From contig NZ_JARUJP010000006.1 in assembly GCF_033659955.1 (NCBI RefSeq), positions 62,001 to 126,000 of the forward strand: a stretch of DNA of 64,000 nt. Reading direction: 5' to 3'. This document shows positions 51,372 through 60,311 of this stretch, piece after piece. Within the stretch, counting starts at the first letter, position 1. Every line of letters starts with the position of its first letter. This DNA comes from Clostridium_AM tanneri (lineage in GTDB: Bacteria; Bacillota; Clostridia; Clostridiales; Clostridiaceae). The notes under the pieces are model-generated. The model ran no database searches. It was not told where the DNA came from and worked only from the letters and a program-made list of their open reading frames with translations. A program made the position numbers and the translations under genes.

Positions 51372-52331
51372 TTACATATCTTTGTATGCTTTATATCCTA
51401 ACACAGATTCAGCATTCTTAACTGCTCTTAACACAGCTTGCTCTACCACCCTTGCTGCAAGTAATCCTACAACACTAAGGTCTGCTTCAACCGTTCCTGT
51501 TGCCATAGCGAATATTGTGTCTCCATCAAACATGGAGTGAGCAGGTCTCATAGTCCTCCCATATCCATTATGGGCCATAGATGCTATTTTATTCATTTCC
51601 GCTTTTGTAAATTTTCCATTGGTAACTACTACACCAATAGTTGTATTGCCGCTAAATAGATTCCTCTTTTCAGAATATCTAGAAATCATTACTTCTTCCG
51701 TATCAACAAAGGTACTTTTATCCTCATTTAATGCCCCTGCAATTATTTTCCCAGTTAAAGGATCTACCACATCGCCAAGGCAGTTAACAGCAATAACCGC
51801 ACCTACCTGAAGATCTCCTACTTGAAGGGCATAACACCCTAATCCACCTTTCATGGAGTACTCAGGACCATTAATTTTTCCCACTGTTGCACCGGTACCT
51901 GCACCAACGTTACCTTCTCTGCACTGGTTGAGCTCTGCATTTCTACATGCTGCATAGCCCATTGACTTATCCGGTCTTACCTTATAATCTCCAGCAACTA
52001 AATCAAATAGTACTGCAGAGCATACTATAGGTACCTTTGTAACAGCTACATCAAAACCAATATTTTTTTCTTCTAAGTATTGCATTACCCCACTAGATGC
52101 ATCTAATCCAAAAGCACTGCCTCCTGAAAGAGTAACGGCATGGATTCTATCTACCATATTCACTGGGTTAAGTAGATCTGTTTCTCGAGTGCCTGGTGAT
52201 CCCCCTCTTACATCAACGCCAGCTGTAGCTCCAGCTTCACAAATAACCACAGTACACCCTGTAAGAGCCTTTAAGTCCTCTGCACTTCCAATCTTTATAC
52301 CTTTTATTTCATTTACTAAAACTTCTTTCAT
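51372..52331 (-). CDS. P1-family (S58, DmpA-like) aminopeptidase
   Basis: A 319-residue protein of the DmpA/BapA N-terminal nucleophile group, which self-cleaves and then releases N-terminal or beta-amino acids from peptides. Seen are SGGSAFGLDASSGVMQYLEE, the glycine-rich REGNVGAGTGATVGK, and FTKAEMNKIASMAHNGYGR near the C-terminus, all family landmarks. The precise nucleophile cannot be fixed by eye. It is cytoplasmic, with no signal peptide. GGAGGAG precedes the ATG. It is adjacent to an oligopeptide transporter gene on the same strand, so the two may act together in peptide use, but a terminator lies between. Confidence 0.88.
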   Translation of the reverse strand: MKEVLVNEIKGIKIGSAEDLKALTGCTVVICEAGATAGVDVRGGSPGTRETDLLNPVNMVDRIHAVTLSGGSAFGLDASSGVMQYLEEKNIGFDVAVTKVPIVCSAVLFDLVAGDYKVRPDKSMGYAACRNAELNQCREGNVGAGTGATVGKINGPEYSMKGGLGCYALQVGDLQVGAVIAVNCLGDVVDPLTGKIIAGALNEDKSTFVDTEEVMISRYSEKRNLFSGNTTIGVVVTNGKFTKAEMNKIASMAHNGYGRTMRPAHSMFDGDTIFAMATGTVEADLSVVGLLAARVVEQAVLRAVKNAESVLGYKAYKDM

Positions 52332-52361
52332 AAACTCCTCCTACTACTTGTTAATTTAAAT

Positions 52362-52397
52362 AATTGACAATGGACATTGCTATCCATTGTCAAAATA
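52362..52397 (-). terminator. Terminator of the OPT transporter gene
   Basis: TTGACAATGGA and TCCATTGTCAA form an 11-bp stem between the OPT transporter and the P1 peptidase gene, with AT-rich flanks. Confidence 0.75.
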
Positions 52398-52450
52398 AAA
52401 TTAAAGTACTTTAACTAATATTTTACTCCAAATCATTTTGCCACTCAACT

Positions 52451-54082
52451 CTACCCTAAGGTAAATACTTTAATAAGCGCAATTAATACTCCTGTAATTC
52501 CCTCTCCACCAAGTAATCCCGATGATACAAGCAGACCATCTTCATCTGAATCCGGTTTTATCTTTTGAACTATAAATTTTAACAGTCCTCCAATAAAAGC
52601 GGCGGTGGAAATATACATAGGTAAGTATATTCCTATTCCTACTGTCATTACAGGGACTCTTAATAAGAATAAGATTGTTCCTATAATAAGTCCAGCTAGA
52701 AAGGCATTAAAGTTTGGCAATCCTGAAACCATAGTGGATACTGCATAAGCTTGTGGTGCTACCAGTTCTGTCCCTGGTCCCATATTTCCATAAGCCTTAT
52801 GCATAACAAATAAAACTGCTACTGATACAAAGGCACCCACTAGACCACCAACAGTCTGAGCTATAAGCTGAGCTTTTGGTGAGGTTTTAAGAATAAATCC
52901 TGCTTTATAATCCTGTAAAGCGTCACCAGCAAGACCACAAGCAACAGCAATAACTCCAGCTACTAAGAAACCTTCTATAGGACCAACATTAACTAAAGCT
53001 TTTACTAAAAGTAATACTAGTATTCCGAACACTTCCATTGGGTTTATACCTGTTTGGCCAGTTATAGTCGCTGCCATTGAAGTTGTGACCCAAACACCTA
53101 ATATTGTAATAATACTTGGAATAAGCCTCATTTCTGTAAAAATTGTAAGCATAAAAGCAATAACTACAAAAACTATAGGAGCCCATTTTAAATTTATACC
53201 GTTGTCGCCAGTTTCACCTTTAAGCATTGGTGCAAATAACTCTTTAGCCTTTGGAAGTATACCTTTTATAAGAACTCCAATGCCTGCCCCTACTATAAAT
53301 CCTATACCTAGGCTATCTTTAAAAGCTGTAGCTGCTGCTACATCCTTAAAGATTCCCTGTGAAATACCTACAGGAATTAGAAAGAAATAACTAATCACAG
53401 CTCCTAGAAACCAGGTTCCCATGTATAATGGTCCAATAATATATCCAATGCCTACTGCCATCGGAGATACCCAAACACCAAAGAATATATTTTTTGCTGC
53501 TAAAGTAGAAGAAGTTATAGCTGCAGGAATTTTTCCAAAATAATCCCTTATTGCTGTAAACACTGCAGTAATCCCTAATGTTATAAATAGAGTTTTGGCT
53601 TTGCTTCCACCTTCATCACCTGCGACAAGGGTCTGAGCTGCTGCAATCCCCATAGGAAAAGGCAATTGCTCCTTCTCAATAAAGTACTTTCTAATTAAAA
53701 CAGTAAAGATTATTGCTAAAATGGTTCCTGATAAAGTGACCATAAGCAAAGATAATACACTTACTGCTGCATTTTTATTTATCATCCATATTCCAGGTAT
53801 GGTAAATGCTAATCCCCCTGCTACAAGCCCTCCTGCCGACATAGTGGTAGCTGCAACATTTATTTCGTTTAAATTTGTCTTTCCTAATGGCTTTAGTACC
53901 GCCATAGATAAGATTGCAACAAATATCGTTGGCCAAGGAAGGGCTCCCATTCTAAGTGCAACATACATTGAACTTAAAGTGATTATGAAAGCACCTAAAG
54001 CTCCAATTATTAAACTTCTAGCTGTAAGCTGTTCCTTATAACTCTGTGCATATCCTATATTTTGGTTTTTACTATTTTTCAC
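52451..54082 (-). CDS. OPT-family oligopeptide transporter
   Basis: A 543-residue polytopic membrane protein of the OPT family, with about 14 hydrophobic segments. The N-terminal QLTARSLIIGALGAFIITL (about 18-36), then ISMAVLKPLGKTNLNEINVA-like and LPFPMGIAAAQTLVAGDEGG motifs are typical of bacterial OPT proteins. Substrates in the family are short peptides or metal-chelating peptides. It is shorter than most bacterial OPT proteins (about 600-650 residues) but no truncation is evident. GGAGGGAGT precedes the ATG. The P1 peptidase downstream fits peptide uptake and breakdown. Confidence 0.88.
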   Translation of the reverse strand: MKNSKNQNIGYAQSYKEQLTARSLIIGALGAFIITLSSMYVALRMGALPWPTIFVAILSMAVLKPLGKTNLNEINVAATTMSAGGLVAGGLAFTIPGIWMINKNAAVSVLSLLMVTLSGTILAIIFTVLIRKYFIEKEQLPFPMGIAAAQTLVAGDEGGSKAKTLFITLGITAVFTAIRDYFGKIPAAITSSTLAAKNIFFGVWVSPMAVGIGYIIGPLYMGTWFLGAVISYFFLIPVGISQGIFKDVAAATAFKDSLGIGFIVGAGIGVLIKGILPKAKELFAPMLKGETGDNGINLKWAPIVFVVIAFMLTIFTEMRLIPSIITILGVWVTTSMAATITGQTGINPMEVFGILVLLLVKALVNVGPIEGFLVAGVIAVACGLAGDALQDYKAGFILKTSPKAQLIAQTVGGLVGAFVSVAVLFVMHKAYGNMGPGTELVAPQAYAVSTMVSGLPNFNAFLAGLIIGTILFLLRVPVMTVGIGIYLPMYISTAAFIGGLLKFIVQKIKPDSDEDGLLVSSGLLGGEGITGVLIALIKVFTLG

Positions 54083-54193
54083 CTTACTCCCTCCATAAGA
54101 TTAGTGAGGATTTAAATTAGTTATATAATCCTCATAATAATCACCACCTAAATATTACTTTATGTTTAATTCTCCTTAAAAATTTTCTATCTA

Positions 54194-54228
54194 AAATAGT
54201 CTCATGAAGCTATACCATGAGACTATCA
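54194..54228 (-). terminator. Terminator of panE
   Basis: GATAGTCTCATG and CATGAGACTAT pair in a hairpin about 40 bases past the panE stop. Confidence 0.75.
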
Positions 54229-54266
54229 ACTATGTCTTATTAATCGAAATACCAAAATCACTATAA

Positions 54267-55202
54267 CTATTCACTTGTATTCTGCTTAAAATACTGATTT
54301 TCTTTCGCTTTTATAAGATTATAAAGCACCTGATTTACCGGTGTCTTAATCCAATATCTTTTACCCTCCTGTACAATAGCACCATTTATTGTATCTATTT
54401 CTGTTTTTCTCTTATTTAAAATATCTTGGAGCATAGAGGATTTATTATTTGCAGTGTCTATAGCAACCTTCATAACCTTTTCTACAGTTTCTGCTTTATT
54501 GAGTTTTATACCTGCAGCTTCTGCAACATCTACCGCCTCTTCAATAGCCATTGTCATAACTGTTCTTGTATCTTCTTCATTCAAAAGTTCTCCGTTCTTT
54601 ACTTCTAGTATAGCTGTAAGAGCATTTATCCCTGCGTTAACTATAAGCTTTTTCCATACAAGTTCCATCACGTTATTTGAGATTATAGTATTAAATCCTG
54701 ATTTATGTAGTAATTTACTGATAGCATCTATGCTATTACTTTTGTTGCAACCTACCCAGCCTATACAAGTGTCCCCTCTTCCTGCATGACTGATTTTTCC
54801 TGGGCCTATCATGATAGCACCATGGGATGTTGTTCCTGCTATTATGTCATCCCTTTTAACATATCTCTCTATCTGCTCAATATTGCCATATCCATTCTGT
54901 AAACTCATAACTAAAGTATTAGGGCCTAGAAGATCCCTATTATTCTCTACGACCTCCCTTGTTAAGGTAGACTTAACAAAAACTATTACTAAATCTACAA
55001 TGCCTATCTCAGAAGCATTTGTAGTTGCTTTAGGGTAAGTGATTAATTCTCTATCTTCTTCTTTTATAATAAGACCATTTTCGTTTATTTTATCTATATG
55101 CTCCTGCCAAATATCAACCAGATACACTTCTTCACCAGACTTTGATAGATATCCACCATATAAACTGCCCATAGCTCCTGCACCAATTATAGCTATCTTC
55201 AT
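54267..55202 (-). CDS. panE: 2-Dehydropantoate 2-reductase PanE/ApbA
   Basis: A 311-residue NADPH enzyme that reduces ketopantoate to pantoate in pantothenate and CoA synthesis. The Rossmann motif is IGAGAMGSLYGGYL (residues 5-18). The catalytic Lys is in ELVWKKLIVNAGINALTAI (about 186-204), and FVKSTLT and SLQNGYGN also match. The C-terminal SSMLQDILNKRKTEIDTING carries the conserved Ser-Asp-Glu region. No panB or panC is near. A tiny ORF with a strong ribosome binding site lies just upstream (55255-55311). Broader ketopantoate-reductase-family substrates cannot be excluded. Confidence 0.93.
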   Translation of the reverse strand: MKIAIIGAGAMGSLYGGYLSKSGEEVYLVDIWQEHIDKINENGLIIKEEDRELITYPKATTNASEIGIVDLVIVFVKSTLTREVVENNRDLLGPNTLVMSLQNGYGNIEQIERYVKRDDIIAGTTSHGAIMIGPGKISHAGRGDTCIGWVGCNKSNSIDAISKLLHKSGFNTIISNNVMELVWKKLIVNAGINALTAILEVKNGELLNEEDTRTVMTMAIEEAVDVAEAAGIKLNKAETVEKVMKVAIDTANNKSSMLQDILNKRKTEIDTINGAIVQEGKRYWIKTPVNQVLYNLIKAKENQYFKQNTSE

Positions 55203-55254
55203 TTATAATACCCCCCACCTTGAATTATTGTATTTATAGCCTAATACAATTTCT

Positions 55255-55311
55255 TCAATACCTTCTTTTCATACTGTTGAAGATCAGAATCGGCACCTTA
55301 AACTTGGTCAT
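55255..55311 (-). CDS. Possible 18-residue leader peptide upstream of panE
   Basis: The ATG at 55311 is preceded by AGGAGGGAAAAAG, one of the best ribosome binding sites here, and encodes MTKFKVPILIFNSMKRRY before TGA. Codons such as CCG, CTG and AAG are richer in GC than the surroundings. It lies 50 bases before panE on the same strand. There is no terminator between. A regulatory upstream ORF or a chance frame are both possible. Confidence 0.35.
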   Translation of the reverse strand: MTKFKVPILIFNSMKRRY

Positions 55312-55428
55312 CTTTTTCCCTCCTAATATTCTACATTGCGGAATTCAATTCTATATAATAGAATTAATTTTTCACTGATATATAAATATGCTCTAAAAAG
55401 ACTAAAAATTACTTTTTTATAAACAGAA

Positions 55429-55472
55429 AAAGACATAGTTTAGAAGTAATTACTCCTAAACTATGTCTTTCT
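55429..55472 (-). terminator. Terminator of the ECF S-component gene
   Basis: AAAGACATAGTTTAG and CTAAACTATGTCTTT form a 15-bp stem followed on the minus strand by a T-run, directly after the 55484 stop. Confidence 0.85.
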
Positions 55473-55483
55473 TTAATTTTAAT

Positions 55484-56074
55484 TTATCTTCGTCTTATTT
55501 TTGAAACTGCAGTTATTACTGCTGCAGTAATTATTACTGATAAAATTGCCTCTGGAATTCCGTTAGTTGCACCAACAGCTATTATTCCTTTCTTTGCACC
55601 ACTAACGCTTAAATGAAGTACCTTTGCGTAAGGTTCAAGATAAATAGCATATATCATTCCAAGAACTCCTATGGTATTTGTAAGAGAACCAACTGCTGCT
55701 GCAACTGCTATATTTAAACTTTTAACATTTGTTCTCACAATCCTATAAGTATAGTAAGCGGTTAAAGCTATAAGCACCCTTGGTACTACCGCTACCAATG
55801 GATTCATAAAGATAAAGGATACTGGTGTCGGTGTTGTAATGGCTTGTACCATACTGAAGATACCGAAAATTAATCCTACCATTGCCCCTACTACCGGTCC
55901 TTCTAAAATAGCACCTATAATAACAGGCACATGTAGTATAGTTGCTTTAACTGGTGGAATTGGTATAAACCCTAATCCAGTCACTCCTAATATAATGGAG
56001 ATAGCTGAGAGCATACCAATTACAGTAAGCTGTCTTGTTTTAAATTTTACTCCTGTTCTTAATCCTTTTTCCAT
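55484..56074 (-). CDS. ECF transporter S component (possible pantothenate transporter)
   Basis: A 196-residue membrane protein with five to six hydrophobic segments, typical of substrate-binding S components of energy-coupling-factor vitamin transporters. It starts with RQLTVIGMLSAISIILGVTG; VKATILHVPVIIGAILEGP and VGAMVGLIFGIFSMVQAITT are features of the PF12822-type S components. No EcfA/EcfT genes are nearby, so it would use a shared ECF module. Because panE lies next on the same strand, pantothenate is a reasonable guess for the vitamin, but a terminator separates the two and another vitamin is possible. Confidence 0.82.
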   Translation of the reverse strand: MEKGLRTGVKFKTRQLTVIGMLSAISIILGVTGLGFIPIPPVKATILHVPVIIGAILEGPVVGAMVGLIFGIFSMVQAITTPTPVSFIFMNPLVAVVPRVLIALTAYYTYRIVRTNVKSLNIAVAAAVGSLTNTIGVLGMIYAIYLEPYAKVLHLSVSGAKKGIIAVGATNGIPEAILSVIITAAVITAVSKIRRR

Positions 56075-56330
56075 AATTCTTCTTCGATATTATTCCTTAA
56101 TGGATATAATTCGAAATTCCCTCCTTTATAAAATGTTGTTCAGTTTCTTAAAGAATACCGACGTTTTAATTTTACCACTTTTATAGGGAATTTCAATATT
56201 ACTTTCAAAGTAATAATATTCTTAGTTTTTGAAAAAATTATTTATTTTTTAATTAGCTTTAGATTAAAAGGATTTTTAACCTAAAGCTAACCTTAATCAA
56301 TATCCACATTTTCTTAATCCTAGAAAAAAA

Positions 56331-57851
56331 TTAATTTCTTATCAAAGGAAATCCTTCCTTAAAGTATTCCTTTGGATATAGTAAGTCTATTACTTTCTCT
56401 TTCTTGCACCTTCCATGTTCCATAAATACATCAGGTACGCCCTTTAAGGATACTCTTACATTTTGTATATTAAATATATCGCAAACATTTTCTATGCATT
56501 CTACTACCTGACTATTACCGCTTTCCTTTACATATCTATTTAATTCTTCCCCTCTTAACCAATCTTCATTGCCTCTATAATTTTCATCAAAATTTACTAC
56601 TGTACATTTTAGTTTACTTCTATCGTTTCCTGATATAGATGACATGAAAAAGGTTTTTACCATAATATCGTCTAGTGGTAAGCTATATCCAGCAAAAATT
56701 ATGTGCTTTGCATTTTTCATTAGTAATCCCATCTCTGTTTTTATTTCTTCTAAGGGAGGTATACTTCTTTTTTTTGCTAAAGTCTGCATTATTAGAGGCA
56801 TATCATAAGGGTAGGTTACTTGACCACAATAAGGACATTCTATGGCCCCTCTCTTGTACTTAGCCTCCTTTTTTGTCTTGTATTTCCAATTAATTTGTAA
56901 TTCTTCACATACAGATGGCCCAAAAACTTCTGTTGATAATCTGTCCCACCTGTTGCCAAAGGTAGTTATATATTTACCACATTCTGGACATATTCTTGAC
57001 CCAAATACCCCGTGAGGAAAAAGTATCTTTCCTATTCTGACTATCCTAGATGGGTATTTATAATCATTAACTCTTTTGCACTGAGATTCATCTGCAGTGT
57101 ACCATATTTCTGATTCTGAACTGTCCATTTCTGTTGAAGTTATTTTACTTCCAAAATCATCAAATAGCCTCAATTTTAGTCCGTCTGTTAAATGAACTGG
57201 ATTATCATTTTCTTCCTTATGGGCATTAAATATATTCCATAACAGTATCGGGTCCCAGTTAAAGGATATAATAGCATAAGAGTAAAGGTAAAATCTCCTA
57301 GCATCCCGTTTATACCCTCTTTTCTCAAAGAATAAGGCCTCTTCTCTCATAAGCTCTGTAAGTACTTTAGAAAATTCGTAGTAAGAACTTACACTAAGTT
57401 CATCCATATACCCTGGTGACTTCTGCACACTTATTCTTTCCAGTTCTTCTATAAGTAAAATCAAGCATCTTTTCGCTGCTTTTATTCTATCAACCCTTAA
57501 AAATTCAGTCTTCCCATTACAAAAAGCATTAAAACCCATATCATTATCTATAAGTTGATCAAGCATTGTAAAAAGCTCATGCATATTTAATTTAGTATTT
57601 GTCTTTAAAATAGTTTCTAAAGCTTTCAAATCATATATTTTTGAAAGCCTAGGATCCTTTATTAAATCTTCAGTTACTAATTTTTTAAAAGCCTTTTTTA
57701 ATTTTTCATCTTTATTTTCTAAAAAGGAAAAATCATTATTATTAATTTTAATTACTAATTGAATTAACTCCTTAGTGGCGTAAAGACCTAAAGATTTAGT
57801 AGCTCCAGCACCCCATAGTATCACTGTTTCTGGCCAATATTTCTCCGGCAT
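56331..57851 (-). CDS. Divergent sirtuin/SIR2-like NAD-binding protein with zinc ribbon
   Basis: A 506-residue cytoplasmic protein with the order of sirtuin motifs. ILWGAGATKSLG (residues 11-22) is the GAG-type NAD loop, SFNWD (196-200) matches the N-x-D motif, and HG (280-281) matches the catalytic His. Two CxxC pairs follow (288/291 and 339/342), as in the sirtuin zinc ribbon, then YPYDMP and IFAGYSLPLDD (385-395) for the GxS motif. The 170-residue helical insert (about 30-195) is not sirtuin-like. Stand-alone SIR2-fold proteins often act in phage defence by depleting NAD; deacylase activity is the alternative. The neighbours give no evidence for either. Confidence 0.72.
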   Translation of the reverse strand: MPEKYWPETVILWGAGATKSLGLYATKELIQLVIKINNNDFSFLENKDEKLKKAFKKLVTEDLIKDPRLSKIYDLKALETILKTNTKLNMHELFTMLDQLIDNDMGFNAFCNGKTEFLRVDRIKAAKRCLILLIEELERISVQKSPGYMDELSVSSYYEFSKVLTELMREEALFFEKRGYKRDARRFYLYSYAIISFNWDPILLWNIFNAHKEENDNPVHLTDGLKLRLFDDFGSKITSTEMDSSESEIWYTADESQCKRVNDYKYPSRIVRIGKILFPHGVFGSRICPECGKYITTFGNRWDRLSTEVFGPSVCEELQINWKYKTKKEAKYKRGAIECPYCGQVTYPYDMPLIMQTLAKKRSIPPLEEIKTEMGLLMKNAKHIIFAGYSLPLDDIMVKTFFMSSISGNDRSKLKCTVVNFDENYRGNEDWLRGEELNRYVKESGNSQVVECIENVCDIFNIQNVRVSLKGVPDVFMEHGRCKKEKVIDLLYPKEYFKEGFPLIRN

Positions 57852-58083
57852 ACCTTTGCCCCCTTATTAAAGAAATCCGCTTTAAAATAATCTATGCTTA
57901 TACCTTACAATTATGTGTAGAATTTATTTGTCTTATGCTTATTATAGTTTTCTCTATTTTTAAGTTAAGCGAATAATTTATTGGAATTAAATTAGCTACC
58001 TTTTCAAATACTATGGTAGATGAAGAATTACTAGCTTAAGATTATAATTTTACTAAAATAACATTCTGAAAGGAGACTTTTTT

Positions 58084-58290
58084 ATGAAAACAGTTCACTA
58101 CAATGTTTCTGGATTAGCTGGTTCTCAAAGCAAGACTAAGGTGAAAAACGCCTTAGATAAAATAGAAGGCATTCAAATGGTTGCAGTAGATTTGAGTAGA
58201 GGTTCTATAGAAATAGATTATAACGAACCTGCAAATCAAATGGAAATTGAAAGATGTATAAAAAATACTGGATATGACATAATAACTTAA
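58084..58290 (+). CDS. HMA-fold protein lacking the metal-binding CxxC
   Basis: A 68-residue protein with the beta-alpha-beta-beta-alpha-beta pattern of heavy-metal-associated domains: KTVHYNVSGLAGSQSKTKVK, ALDKIEGIQMVAVDLSRGSI and CIKNTGYDI. The usual GMxCxxC loop reads GLAGSQSK, so both metal-ligand Cys are absent. Copper delivery is therefore unlikely; it may bind something else or be a relic. AAAGGAG precedes the ATG. It is monocistronic and ends at a clear terminator. Confidence 0.8.
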   Translation: MKTVHYNVSGLAGSQSKTKVKNALDKIEGIQMVAVDLSRGSIEIDYNEPANQMEIERCIKNTGYDIIT

Positions 58291-58324
58291 TGTAAAAAAC
58301 TTTAGGCTATCCTTATATAAAATA

Positions 58325-58364
58325 AAAGTAGTAGTTACTAAAATTTCAGTAACTACTACTTTTG
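58325..58364 (+). terminator. Terminator of the HMA-like gene
   Basis: AAAGTAGTAGTTACT and AGTAACTACTACTTT form a 15-bp stem followed by TTGCT. It may also serve the convergent folA gene. Confidence 0.85.
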
Positions 58365-58447
58365 CTAAAACTCTTAAATATGACTAATAGTTAAAAATAC
58401 TACCCTTTTTAGAAGCACTCATGTTGCCCTTAATGGAACTATGCTGG

Positions 58448-58960
58448 TCAATTAGAAGATATATTACAAATCCGCTGCAATATCAAAAATCTATAGCTAT
58501 ACCTATTCTCCTCATCAACTATTCCCTCTTCTTCCATAAGTATCTTCCACTTATTTTCCTCATATTTAGGAAAATAAGTATCCCCCTGAAACTCTTTATC
58601 TATTTTAGTTATATACATTTTCTCGGTAAAAGGAAGTAATAAAGCAAAAATTTCTCCTCCACCTATAACAAAATATTCTCTATTATCTTCTATTAATGGA
58701 GTTAACTCTTCTATACTGTTAATGACCGTTACTCTATTATCATTTATCCTAAAATTTTTATCTCTAGTAATGACAATGTGATGCCTGTCTGGCAATATTT
58801 TAGGAAGAGATTCAAAGGTTTTTCTGCCCATTATCATAGTTTTGGTCCCTTTTGTTGTAATTTCTTTAAATTTTTCTAGATCTTTTGGTAGGTACCAAGG
58901 CAGAGCATTATCTTTTCCTATAGTACTATTTTTGTCCATTGCTACTACGTAACTAAGCAT
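58448..58960 (-). CDS. folA: Dihydrofolate reductase
   Basis: A 170-residue enzyme that reduces dihydrofolate with NADPH. MLSYVVAMDKNSTIGKDNALPWYLPKDLEKFKEIT contains the substrate loop and the catalytic acidic region (LPW..PKDLEKFK). The NADPH motif is MGRKTFESLPKILPDRHHIV and the phosphate-binding loop EYFVIGGGEIFALLLP. The ATG at 58960 follows GGGAGAGGAT; an in-frame extension to 58996 adds 12 residues without family support. thyA is not adjacent. Length is normal for bacterial FolA. Confidence 0.95.
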   Translation of the reverse strand: MLSYVVAMDKNSTIGKDNALPWYLPKDLEKFKEITTKGTKTMIMGRKTFESLPKILPDRHHIVITRDKNFRINDNRVTVINSIEELTPLIEDNREYFVIGGGEIFALLLPFTEKMYITKIDKEFQGDTYFPKYEENKWKILMEEEGIVDEENRYSYRFLILQRICNISSN

Positions 58961-59075
58961 TATTATCCTCTCCCTTACGTGAAACAGTTTACCCATTGTC
59001 CTTATTATACTCTGCCAGCAAATATAATACCACTATGTTACTTTAATTTCACATAATCTCATATAGATTAATTAT

Positions 59076-60077
59076 TTAATTTAGCTTAAATCTCAATGCT
59101 GGCTTTGAATCTTGGTTATATATAAGGGTTAATTGAGGATCATCTTTAGGAACCTCAAATGTTAAAGTTCCATCAACCTCTCCTCCTGGTATTAATCTTC
59201 CTGAATCTAGTCTTCTATCGAAAGCATTTGTAGCTAAACCCTTGATCTGACCTTTAGAGTTTTGTATCTGGTAGTAGGCTTCATTGTAATCTATATTGCT
59301 GTCCTTACTTAGATTTCTTTCCTTCACTGTAACTATTACGAATTCGTCTCCAATCATAGGTTTGACATAATCATCACCTAGGCACTTTTGTACTTTATTT
59401 ACTTTTACTGCTACATTGCCTGTTCTAGCTTCTTCCCCTACTTTGTAAACTCCAGAATTATTCCTGGGATTTATAGTCATCTTCCCACTTTCTAATGTGC
59501 CTAATGACTTAAACAAGTTACCTGTCATAGCATTTGAAAGACTTTCATCTGGATTTATAAGCCACATTTTTTTATCCTTACTTTTGCTTAATTTTATATC
59601 CACCTCACTAGTTGTCATAGGGATATTTCCTTCGTTAAGTCTTTTGCTATAATAGTCAATAATAGATTTATTTACTTTTTCCTGACTAATTTCCTCTCCT
59701 TTTGCTGCATTATTAAATATGGTTGGAAATAATTCTGTTACAAGTTCTCCACCTATACTATTCAAATCAGGAGCAGTAACTTTAGTTTTCACTATAGTTG
59801 TGTCACCGTGATTAGTAGAAGATAGTATCTGATAGGTTGTTTTTGTAAACACTTGTTTAGCTAACTTTTCATGCTCTGGTTTAGTAAATTTTAGCCCACC
59901 TTTGTCTATAGAAGTATTTCCATTTAAGTATTTTGAAGCTGTTTCTATATCAGACTTTTTTAATGCATCAAAAAACCCCTTTATAGTTGTATCCGGATTA
60001 GCAGAACATGCTGAAAGAGGAAATACAATTATAAAAACCATAGTAATATATAATAGTTTTTTAAATGCCTTTATCAT
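59076..60077 (-). CDS. DUF5105-type lipoprotein
   Basis: A 333-residue exported lipoprotein. The signal peptide ends in a lipobox PLSAC (Cys about residue 24). An NTF2-like region (about 28-170; TTIKGFFDALKKSDIETASKYLNGN) is followed by a C-terminal Ig-like domain (about 205-333; GNVAVKVNKVQKCL, GDEFVIVTVKERNLS, GGEVDGTLTFEVPKDDP) resembling the DUF5105/DUF4352 group. These are common, uncharacterised surface proteins in clostridia. It sits upstream of the double hairpin at 60140-60239. The substrate and role are unknown. Confidence 0.82.
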   Translation of the reverse strand: MIKAFKKLLYITMVFIIVFPLSACSANPDTTIKGFFDALKKSDIETASKYLNGNTSIDKGGLKFTKPEHEKLAKQVFTKTTYQILSSTNHGDTTIVKTKVTAPDLNSIGGELVTELFPTIFNNAAKGEEISQEKVNKSIIDYYSKRLNEGNIPMTTSEVDIKLSKSKDKKMWLINPDESLSNAMTGNLFKSLGTLESGKMTINPRNNSGVYKVGEEARTGNVAVKVNKVQKCLGDDYVKPMIGDEFVIVTVKERNLSKDSNIDYNEAYYQIQNSKGQIKGLATNAFDRRLDSGRLIPGGEVDGTLTFEVPKDDPQLTLIYNQDSKPALRFKLN

Positions 60078-60139
60078 TACTGTACCTTACCTTTCTAAAA
60101 CTATAATTTGTTAATTATTATTTATCCGATGACTACCCA

Positions 60140-60239
60140 CTCTAATACTCCCTCTTCTCCAAGAGGGAGTATTAGAGCGGCCGCGTCCCTGGATTCGTTC
60201 AACTAAGGAATCAGGTGGGTTTGAAAACCCACCTGATTC
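60140..60239. repeat. GC-rich double-hairpin intergenic element with NotI site
   Basis: Hairpin 1: CTCTAATACTCCCTCTT (60140-60156) and its perfect complement (60161-60177), a 17-bp stem with loop CTCC. A GC-rich linker follows, containing GCGGCCGC (60177-60184). Hairpin 2: GAATCAGGTGGGTT (60208-60221) and AACCCACCTGATTC (60226-60239), a perfect 14-bp stem with a 4-base loop. The linker has no coding potential. The composition differs sharply from the AT-rich flanks. I recall similar GATTCAGGTGG hairpins between genes in other clostridia but cannot confirm it. It may be a mobile or structured-RNA element. Confidence 0.7.
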
Positions 60240-60311
60240 AAGTTTCACTTCATTAACTTATATTTTTGACAATAATGACAAATATTAATACAGCATCTAA
60301 AAATTTATATA

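Noticed and set aside
60177..60184. NotI site as a cloning scar or vector junction
   Set aside because: The site lies inside a longer GC-rich, hairpin-rich stretch rather than at a sharp boundary, and no vector sequence or restriction-linker pattern was seen; a natural origin is more likely.
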